Source of the DNA: Tautonia marina
GTDB taxonomy: Bacteria > Planctomycetota > Planctomycetia > Isosphaerales > Isosphaeraceae
DNA: 64,000 nucleotides
Assembly: GCF_009177065.1 (NCBI RefSeq)
Contig: NZ_WEZF01000008.1
Span: 62,001-126,000, forward strand
Direction of reading: 5' to 3'
The position numbers and the translations under genes are program-made. Below, in pieces: positions 48,036 to 55,800 of the stretch. Every line of letters begins with the position of its first letter. The first letter of the stretch is position 1. The notes beneath the pieces are model-generated. The model ran no database searches. It worked only from the letters and a program-made list of their open reading frames with translations, and was not told the DNA's origin.

Positions 48036-49146
48036 GGCGAAGCGCCTCGGTCGGTTCCAGCCGAGAAGCCCGGACAGCCGGATAGAGGCCGCCGAGCAAG
48101 GTCAATCCGATGCCGAGCGCCACGCCGATCCCCAGGATCATTGGCGACAGGTTCGGCTCGATGAAGCCCCGGGACGTGGGCGAAAGCACCAGGGCCCTGG
48201 CTCCCGCAATCGCAAGGACGGTTCCCCCCATCACCCCGAGCAGGCCAAGCCCCGCCGCTTCTCCCATCAGGAGCAGAATGATCCGGCTCCGTCGCCAGCC
48301 CAGGGCCCGCAAAAGGCCGATCTCTCCCGTGCGCTCGGTGACGGCCATCGCCATCGTGTTCAACAGGCCAATCGACCCGAGCACCAGGGCGATGATGGTC
48401 GTGGCGCTGGCCATCGCTCGGGCAAGCCGGAGTTGTAGATTCCCCTGCACGTAGTCTCGGGCCGGGATCGCCGCCACGCCAGGCACCCGGCGCTCGACCT
48501 CACGGCCCAGGGCACGTGGGTCGGTCTTGGGGTCGGCCACAATGACAAACCCCGTCACCTGGCCTTCACGCCCCATCATGCGCTGAAGCTCGGGCAAGGG
48601 CATGACCAGACCACCCGACTCGAACAAACTATCGCTTTCGTAAATCCCGATCACCTGAAACGTTTCTCCGGCGATGTCGACCGAGTCTCCCACGCCTTTG
48701 CTCAGGTTCAAGGCCAGGACCCGACCGAGGAGAACCTGCCGACCATCGGACGGATCGAGCGGCCGCCCTTCGAGAATCCTCAGACCCTCGATCAGTAATC
48801 CGCCCGGCTCCCAGCCGTTGGCCAGGACGCTGACGAGATTCGCCTCTTCGAAGGAGACAGCGTCCATAAGCGAGGGAGCCACCGAGGCCACGCCGGGGAT
48901 CTTGCGGATCTCCTGCTGCAGTGTCTGGTCCAGGTTGCTCGAAAGTTGATCGCTGATCCCGGCGCGGACGACGATCAGGTCGATTTCTCGCGCTCGATAA
49001 ATCGCCAGGAACGACTGCTCAAACCCCCACGAAATGCCCGTCAGCAGCATCACCGCCGAAACCGCGACCGCCAGGCCGAGGACCGTCAAGACCGTCCGGG
49101 CCGGGCGGCCTCGCAAGTTGCGGACAATCAACCGCAAGTATCCCAT
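48028..49146 (-). CDS. ABC transporter permease, FtsX/MacB-like
   Basis: A 372-residue permease with four membrane segments: one near residues 18-38, then a large outside domain of about 200 residues, then three at about 245-275, 295-325 and 335-360. This is the FtsX/MacB/LolC layout. Its end MGGTVLAIAGARALV and [17 protein letters not shown] is the typical C-terminal EALR motif of the family. It is co-translated with its ATPase. The same layout occurs in DevC, the permease for heterocyst glycolipids in cyanobacteria, but sequence likeness to DevC is not shown. No membrane-fusion partner is seen here. Confidence 0.92.
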   Translation of the reverse strand: MGYLRLIVRNLRGRPARTVLTVLGLAVAVSAVMLLTGISWGFEQSFLAIYRAREIDLIVVRAGISDQLSSNLDQTLQQEIRKIPGVASVAPSLMDAVSFEEANLVSVLANGWEPGGLLIEGLRILEGRPLDPSDGRQVLLGRVLALNLSKGVGDSVDIAGETFQVIGIYESDSLFESGGLVMPLPELQRMMGREGQVTGFVIVADPKTDPRALGREVERRVPGVAAIPARDYVQGNLQLRLARAMASATTIIALVLGSIGLLNTMAMAVTERTGEIGLLRALGWRRSRIILLLMGEAAGLGLLGVMGGTVLAIAGARALVLSPTSRGFIEPNLSPMILGIGVALGIGLTLLGGLYPAVRASRLEPTEALRHD

Positions 49147-49191
49147 CGACGAGCCCTCACACCACGATGTCGGATGGCCTCGTTCCCCGAA

Positions 49192-50037
49192 TCATTCGGG
49201 CGCACGACCGACGAACACATAACCAACCCCTCGCCAGATGCGCTCGAACTGACAATCGGTCAGGACGCGGCGGGCAATCGCCTCGACGTCGAGTTCCCGG
49301 TGCCGCTCGACCATCTCGGTGAATTCATCTCCGAGGTTCATGAAACGAGAAACCAACCAACGCTCCACGCCCGCCAGACCGATCTTGCGGAACGGAAGAT
49401 AATCGGTCAGGTCGGGCACCTCGTCGGAAACGACGATCAAGCCCCCCGGCTTCACGGCCCGAACCATTTCCCGGAGGGCCTGTTCGGGATCGTTAAAATA
49501 GTTGAACGCCCCGATGCTTAACGCGGCGTCAAACTGATTGTCCCGGACAGGCAGATCCTCGGCTTCTCCCAAAACGAGGGTGACATCGCGTCCGACCGCG
49601 TTCTTCTTCAGGCAAGCGTCAAGCTGGACGTCCGAGACGTCGACTCCGACAACCGACCAGCTTTCGGGGAGCCAGGGGAGATAGACACCGTCTCCGATCG
49701 CAATATCGAGAAGTTTGAGATTCTCTCCCTGAGGCAAGTGCTTCAACACGCGAGAACGCGCCCGTCGTTCCCCACCAAGATTGATAAACGTGAACCACTC
49801 CCAGAAGCGGAACTTGGGCCAGAGTGGACTGTTGTAAAACGACTGAGCGACCTCGTTATTGGCCGTGACCGATTCCCTGACCACCACGATCCCGTCTCGG
49901 ATCGGATACTGATGTCCACAGGAGGGGCAGACGATCGGGCCACCGTCTCCGGGATCGGTGGCGTCGGCCCCACAGGAAACGCATCGCCACACGTGCGCAT
50001 GCCAATCGGTTTTTGGACTGGAAACCACGGTCGACAT
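49192..50037 (-). CDS. Zinc-ribbon SAM-dependent methyltransferase 1
   Basis: A 281-residue protein with an N-terminal zinc ribbon (CVSC and CPSC, about residues 19-45), then a class I methyltransferase fold: motif I LLDIAIGDGVYLPWLP, an acidic motif II end VVGVDVS, AEDLPVRDNQFDAAL and LREMVRAVKPGGLIVVSDE. The ribbon is like that of UbiE/Trm112-related methyltransferases. It lies in the synthase operon and is a paralogue of the next gene. I infer methylation of the lipid or polyketide product, but a target such as a quinone cannot be excluded. ATG at 50037 chosen; the upstream frame is shadow. Confidence 0.87.
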   Translation of the reverse strand: MSTVVSSPKTDWHAHVWRCVSCGADATDPGDGGPIVCPSCGHQYPIRDGIVVVRESVTANNEVAQSFYNSPLWPKFRFWEWFTFINLGGERRARSRVLKHLPQGENLKLLDIAIGDGVYLPWLPESWSVVGVDVSDVQLDACLKKNAVGRDVTLVLGEAEDLPVRDNQFDAALSIGAFNYFNDPEQALREMVRAVKPGGLIVVSDEVPDLTDYLPFRKIGLAGVERWLVSRFMNLGDEFTEMVERHRELDVEAIARRVLTDCQFERIWRGVGYVFVGRAPE

Positions 50038-50083
50038 CACTCTCTCCCCCCCCTCGTCAAAGCCGATCACGCCGGGCCGATCG

Positions 50084-50905
50084 TCACCCTCGATGAACAA
50101 AGCAGTACCCCAGGCCACCCCAGATCCGATGCCGTTCGACTCCCGGAAGCGCGGCCTCGGCGATTGAGCCAAGGTCCTGAGGAAGCGAAAAAACCATGTC
50201 GATAAAGGCATCCTCCAGCCCGAGCCACCGAAGCCACGCCGCATCGATTCGAGGAATCCCGATCAGGTGCCCAATGCCAAACCGGCAGAGCCAGGGGACC
50301 TCGTCGGCCACCACCACCGGCCCACCAGGTTTGGTCACTCGGCGCATTTCTCGGAGCGCGGCGGCATGGTCGCTGAACATGGTAAAGCCTCCCACGCAAA
50401 GAGTCGCATCAACGCTTGCATCGACGATCGGCAATGCCTCGGCCTCGGCCAGGACGAGTCGACCCGACATGTTCGGGAACCTTCGGAGGCAGGCCTCCAG
50501 CCGGGACTTCGTATGATCGACCCCCAGGACCTCCCAGGTGTTCGGAAGCAATTTCAGGTTGTCGCCGTCGCCGATTCCGACCTCCAGAAGGCGAATCGAG
50601 GCATCATGCGGCAGGTGCGCAATGATCGGTTTACGGGCCCGATGGTTTCCCCCTTGCAAACCGAGGAAAGCCCGTTCCCACGGGCGAAATCGTTGCCAGC
50701 CTTGCCCTCCGTAAAAGGCTTCCGTAATCGCATTTCGTCCCGACAGTGGTCCAATGGCCTCGATCAGCCCTTCCCGTTCCGGAAACGAACGCCCACACGT
50801 CGGGCAGGATTCCCGACTGTTGAGCGGCGATCGACACTCAAGACAGCGCAGCAATCCCGCCAGGCTCGACACCGAGTTGGAGGATGGCGGAGACGCATGC
50901 AACAT
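50084..50905 (-). CDS. Zinc-ribbon SAM-dependent methyltransferase 2
   Basis: A 273-residue protein closely related in layout to the gene at 49192. It has CLEC and CPTC (zinc ribbon, about residues 21-38), then the SAM motif LLEVGIGDGDNLKLLP, VLGVDHTKSRLEAC, AEALPIVDASVDATL and LREMRRVTKPGGPVVVADE. The start at ATG 50905 is preferred; a TTG at 50950 overlapping the SDR stop is the other choice. It sits 46 bases before its paralogue. Two paralogous methyltransferases in one operon point to two methyl groups on one product or a heterodimer. Confidence 0.85.
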   Translation of the reverse strand: MLHASPPSSNSVSSLAGLLRCLECRSPLNSRESCPTCGRSFPEREGLIEAIGPLSGRNAITEAFYGGQGWQRFRPWERAFLGLQGGNHRARKPIIAHLPHDASIRLLEVGIGDGDNLKLLPNTWEVLGVDHTKSRLEACLRRFPNMSGRLVLAEAEALPIVDASVDATLCVGGFTMFSDHAAALREMRRVTKPGGPVVVADEVPWLCRFGIGHLIGIPRIDAAWLRWLGLEDAFIDMVFSLPQDLGSIAEAALPGVERHRIWGGLGYCFVHRG

Positions 50906-50939
50906 GAAACAGCACTCGCTTCCGAGAGTCTTGATCGGC

Positions 50940-51728
50940 TCAGAACTCAACCGTCAACGCTTCGGGACCAGCACGATCCATCATCCAGTCGTAAACCCGA
51001 CCGGGCATTCGTCGAAGGAACCCCATGCCCAGCGCGGTCCCGAACGGGAACACCGCATCACGAGGCCTCCGTTCGATCGCCCGAACGAGATAGGCTGCCG
51101 CCTGCTCAGGCTCCATCATCCGGATCGGGCGGCGAAACGGTGTTCCCTCTGTCATCGCCGTGCGGACGAAGCCTGGATAGACCGTGGTGATGGTCACTCC
51201 TCGACGTTTCAAGGCAGGCCGGAGTCCTTCAAGATAGGTCGTCAGCGCAGCTTTCGAAGCCGAGTATGCCGCCATCCAGGGCATACCGCGGTAGCCGGCA
51301 ACGCTGGAAATTCCGACCAAATGCCCACGTTTTCGTGCGATCATACCAGGAAGAACCGCGTCAATTGCATGAGCAACCCCCACCACGTTGACATCCAGCA
51401 TGGTCCGCAAAGCCTCGGGCTGAAGGTCGGGCAGTAAGGTCAGCCCCCCAACGCCCGCGCAGGCGACCAGCACGTCGGGCGGCCCAACTTTGGAATCGAG
51501 TTCCGCCGTTGCCGCGCGGACCGAAGCCAAATCAGTGACGTCGGCACATCGAACCGCATGATGGCACCCGGACGAATCGAGCCGCTCGGCCACCTCTCGG
51601 AGACCTTCTGCGTCCCGATCGATCAAACCCAGACGATATCCCCGCGCAGCAAGTGCCAACGCCGTCGCTCGGCCGATTCCTCGGCCCGCTCCCGTGAGAT
51701 AGATCGTCTCGGCCAGGCGATGGCTCAT
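50940..51728 (-). CDS. Short-chain dehydrogenase/reductase of the synthase operon
   Basis: A 262-residue SDR. Its motifs are TGAGRGIGRATALAL for NAD(P), ACAGVGG, ISSVAGYRG with the active Ser, and YSASKAAL (YxxxK). A C-terminal extension contains a long basic-hydrophobic end (GMGFLRRMPGRVYDWMMDRAG), which may lie on the membrane. It overlaps the upstream hydrolase by four bases (ATGA). I infer that it reduces the acyl or keto group of the synthase product, as SDRs do in glycolipid clusters, but this is not proven. Confidence 0.9.
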   Translation of the reverse strand: MSHRLAETIYLTGAGRGIGRATALALAARGYRLGLIDRDAEGLREVAERLDSSGCHHAVRCADVTDLASVRAATAELDSKVGPPDVLVACAGVGGLTLLPDLQPEALRTMLDVNVVGVAHAIDAVLPGMIARKRGHLVGISSVAGYRGMPWMAAYSASKAALTTYLEGLRPALKRRGVTITTVYPGFVRTAMTEGTPFRRPIRMMEPEQAAAYLVRAIERRPRDAVFPFGTALGMGFLRRMPGRVYDWMMDRAGPEALTVEF

Positions 51729-52579
51729 TGAGCGTCTCCCATCGCCCGGGCGGAATCGACCGACTCCAGAAAGCTCGTCAAGGCCGCCAGAAACGCCTCG
51801 GGGTTCTCTTCCGGTGCCCGATGCCGCGCGCCGGGTACGAGAGCCCGCCGACAGTCGGGTAAGTGCTCCACCAGATAATCGGCCGTTGCCAGAAACGGAG
51901 AGGCTTCCCCATACAGCGCGAGCACCGGAACATGAATCGAACCGATCCGGTCAACGGTCAATCCTGCCTCCACCTTCGTATCCTCGCCACAGGTCGTTTG
52001 ACAAAGGCGAAGCAAACGTTCCGTTCCTGGCAAGCCGACAGCCCGACGGAACTTCAGCATGTCATCGTCACTCAAATGCAAAACTTGATCAAAAAATTGA
52101 CCGAGATCGTACCAATGTTCATCAGAAAGAATGACTCCCGCATCTTCCGCCTCGCGACGAAAATTTTGCCAGTGGCCCCAGCGGCTCACGTCTTCCAGAT
52201 GACGCAGAGCCGGAAAATACGGGTCGGACAGGACCACGGCCTCCACTCGATCTGGCGCAAGTACGGCCGTATGGGCGGCGATGACCGCTCCGAAGCTATG
52301 CCCCACGATCCGGGCACGATCGGCCCCGATCTCATCCATCAGCGCGAGGACATCGGCCGCATGATCGGCCGATGTGTACCCCGAGGGTGTGACCTCGCTG
52401 TAGCCATGCCCTCTCAGGTCAAAGGCGGTGACGCGATAATCGGCGGCAAGCGCCTGCATGGCCCGGCAAAGGAACCAGATCGAAAGATCACCCGTGACCC
52501 CGTGAATCAGAATCACATCAGGCCCTTCACCGGCCTGCTGAACGTGAAGCCTGAGCCCATTGACCGCTCGGTGTGGCAT
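51725..52579 (-). CDS. Alpha/beta hydrolase of the synthase operon, possible thioesterase
   Basis: A 284-residue alpha/beta hydrolase. The oxyanion segment is LIHGVTGDLSIWF, the nucleophile elbow is VGHSFGAV, the acid region is ALYGEASPF, and the C-terminal His is in VPGARHRAPEENP. It follows the free ACP by 15 bases and overlaps the SDR. In such a cluster the natural role would be to release the finished acyl chain from the ACP, or to proofread it, but the fold alone does not tell thioesterase from esterase. No signal peptide is visible. Confidence 0.88.
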   Translation of the reverse strand: MPHRAVNGLRLHVQQAGEGPDVILIHGVTGDLSIWFLCRAMQALAADYRVTAFDLRGHGYSEVTPSGYTSADHAADVLALMDEIGADRARIVGHSFGAVIAAHTAVLAPDRVEAVVLSDPYFPALRHLEDVSRWGHWQNFRREAEDAGVILSDEHWYDLGQFFDQVLHLSDDDMLKFRRAVGLPGTERLLRLCQTTCGEDTKVEAGLTVDRIGSIHVPVLALYGEASPFLATADYLVEHLPDCRRALVPGARHRAPEENPEAFLAALTSFLESVDSARAMGDAQ

Positions 52580-52594
52580 CGGATCGGACTCCGC

Positions 52595-52867
52595 TCAATC
52601 GTGGAGGTATCGGGCCAGGAACGCGGCAAGTTCACCCATCGACAGATCGCGATTCTCGCGTCGGCCAAGCTCGGCCATCAATTCTCCGAACGGAAGTGGT
52701 CGGCCATAGTGTGCCTGGAGTGTTTCCCCGAGAACCACCGCGTCGATCGACGCGAGGCCGAGGTCGGCGAAAAACCGAGTTTCGGAACCAATGGGATCGG
52801 AGTATTCTCGTCCCTGGAAATCTGAGAGGACACGAGCCAGATCATCAAGGATCTCGGATTCATTCAT
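52595..52867 (-). CDS. Free-standing acyl carrier protein
   Basis: A 90-residue ACP. The phosphopantetheine site is in DLGLASIDAVVL, with Ser40 as the attachment residue. The rest fits the four-helix ACP fold. Its ATG (52867) overlaps the stop of the second synthase (ATGA), so its amount is tied to the synthase. It has no close likeness to the ACP inside synthase 1 (LGIDSIKRVEIL), so it may accept a different chain or take part in transfer. The fused phosphopantetheinyl transferase of synthase 2 is well placed to activate it. Confidence 0.93.
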   Translation of the reverse strand: MNESEILDDLARVLSDFQGREYSDPIGSETRFFADLGLASIDAVVLGETLQAHYGRPLPFGELMAELGRRENRDLSMGELAAFLARYLHD

Positions 52868-55800
52868 CGGCGACACTCCGCCCTGGAAAACCATGCGATG
52901 GCATAATTATCTCGAATTGCCGTTCCGACCCTGAACGGTTCGTCTGCGAGGTCCGGTCGAAGCTCTGCCAGGTCGGTATTGAGACGCACGGTGATCCAAC
53001 CGTTTTGGGCATCTACCGCCACCACCTCGGCACTTGAGGGGCCGGCAACCATTCCTCGCCCCGTCACCTTGCCCACGGCTTCCTTCGCGCACCAGAACCG
53101 AGCGATCCAGGCCGAACGGCCGTCTCGACCGATCTGGTCGAGCAGCCTTCGTTCCTGGTCGGTGAAGGCCAGCTCCTCGAACGACGCCGATCGGGGGACA
53201 ACCCGCTCCACATCGATGCCGACGATCGCGTGAGGCGACCGGTTTGCCAGGGCCACGGCAACTCCCTGAGTGTGAGCGATGGAAAGCGCCGGGAGGTCGC
53301 CATGATCGGGCGTTCTTCGCGAACGAATCCACGGCCGCCCATAACTGTCAGGCTCAATCGTCAGATCCGCCGGGTATTCTGGGGGGCGTCCGTCGCGGAG
53401 CCAGAGCCGACGCACAGTCTCCTTCGCCGCGATCCGTCCCCAGAGTCGCAAGGTCCGACGCTCTTCGGGTCCGGACGGCTGGAGGCATCCCGCTCGTTCC
53501 TCGGGAGACAGCTGCACATATTCCAGGACGTCTCGCCAGATGGGCTTGCCCATGTCCTCGGGTGGCTGCAGCCAGACGGCAACGCTGTCGGACCCCAACT
53601 CAGGTAACTCGAGGGCCTCGCCGAGGAGTTCACGATCGGGTTGGCGGAAGACATCGCGATAGCGCGGCGGCCAGTAGAACCGCCAATCTTCCCAGTCATC
53701 AAGCTGCATCCAGACTCGCCCATCGGGCAGAAGGATCTCAGCATCAACCATCACCCGGAGTCGATCGATCTCTTTGACCGCGATTCGGCAAACCAGGTCG
53801 GTTCCCTCGACTGGATCATGACCAAAAATGCGAAGTGAGCCGAGCCGGAGAGGAAAGATCACATCTCCTTCCGGCAGCTGATCAAGGCCCCAGCAGCCCA
53901 GCAAATGAGTAAACGCGTCCAGGACAATGGGGTTCGTCAAGGGAGGTGGTGCCGTGGGATCTTCTTGAATGGCTCGGAGCGGGAGTACACGTAAGACCCC
54001 TTCGATCCCTTGATTCGAAGCGTCTCCTATCCCGACGACGGCCTGGAGCGCCGGTCCGTGAAACAGCCATTGCTCCGAATAAATCGACTCGGCCGTGAAT
54101 CGAGTCGGGGTGGCATGTTCCCCCAGGTCGAACGGACGAGGGGGAGGAGGATCAGATCGTCGTGCTCCAAAATCCAGAAGGGCCTCGACTTCCGGTCGAT
54201 CAAGATCTCGAGCAGGCCCATCAACAGGTCCTCGATCAAAGAGGGCCGCATGAAACGAATTGAGCGTGTTGGGGATTTTCGAAATTCGAATTTCAAGCCG
54301 GATCGGCACCTCTTCATAGCGAATCCAGCGCCGAGCCCGAACGTCTCTCAAACCAATCAGGACGCCGTTACCAGCATGATTCGCTGCGGCGTGAGCGAGC
54401 ATTTCCGCCATGATGGTGAAGGGTAAGACCGGCAGTCCCTTCATCCCAGGATCGACCGCCGAGATGCGCCGACCTCCAAACGTATGATGCTCGGCCACAG
54501 GATCCTTCATCGCATCGAGCACGCGCCATTCGACCCACTCGGCACGCTCTCCGGATGGTTCGATTATCCCGTTTCTGGAAACGGGGACACCGTTTGCCGT
54601 CGTTATGGGGAGACCACCCCTCTCGTTCTGCTCCGTGGTTCGTGGGGATTCATCCCCGTCGGCCTGATGTGCAGCACGGTCTACCTGAACCGCACCGTTC
54701 TCAAGCAGATCCACCTCTCCCCGCAGCGGAGGCAACATTTCAGAATTCAGAGCACAGGAAAGTACGCGTTTTTGAGTTTCCAGAAAGGAGTTCATTGTGC
54801 GAAAGTATGACCGAATCGCGTCATCGTCACACAAATGCCCATCGACGTCACCCGATTGATGCGAGAACGGAGTGGGCTCACTCATCTCGAACATAAGGCG
54901 ATTCGAGAGATCTGAGAAATCCGAGAGATTTGAGAGGGGTAGCTCGATCTCTTTCGGCTCCTGTTGCCCACGGAGCGCCGAAGCCAACTCGTCCGAAAGT
55001 TGCATTTCAGGGAAGCCGAGGCGAAGCGCCACCCTCGGTGCCGGAGTCTGGACCTCCTGATCGAGATCAACGTGCTGTGGTCGCCGGCGCGACGTGAGGA
55101 CCTTCGGGTCGATGGAGACCCCTTGCGCAAAGAGTGACGCGACCAGATGATTCAACTGGGTGATTCCGGATCGCCTCGGAACATTCGCCGCCACCGCGAA
55201 CGATGGACGACCGCGAAGCGTATCCTCGACAAAGGCCGCAAGATTTCCGCGCCCTCCGACATCAACAAAGAGTCGAAGGCCATCGGCATACATGGTTTCG
55301 ACCGTCTGGCGAAACTCGACGGGTTTGGTCCATTGAGCAATCGCAAGGTGACGAGCCTTCTGGACCGAGTCAGGAAAACGACCAGCAACGCAACAGGAAT
55401 AAACCGGCACCTCGGGGGATCGCATGGGGATCGATTCAAAAAATGCTCGAATTGGCGCAAGAGCGGCGGAAAAGACTTCGGTATGATATGCCCTGGTGAA
55501 GGGAAGCTCCTCACAACCGATCCCCTCGGCTTTCAACCGATCTGCCATCGTACGAGCAACCTGTGGCGCACCGACAAGCAGCACTTGATGTGGGCAATTA
55601 TCGACGGCAATCGCCATTGGGATCGCATTTTCCTTCACGATCCGTTCGATGCGCTCTCGATGCGTTGCCACACCGATCATTCGAGCCTCTGGAATCACTC
55701 CAGACCGCTCAAGCTCAGAGAAAACCGATGCAAGATCGTTAAATCGTCCTTCGAGTTGATCGTCGTCTGCAATGACTCCCGCGGCCACAAGCGCAGGGAA

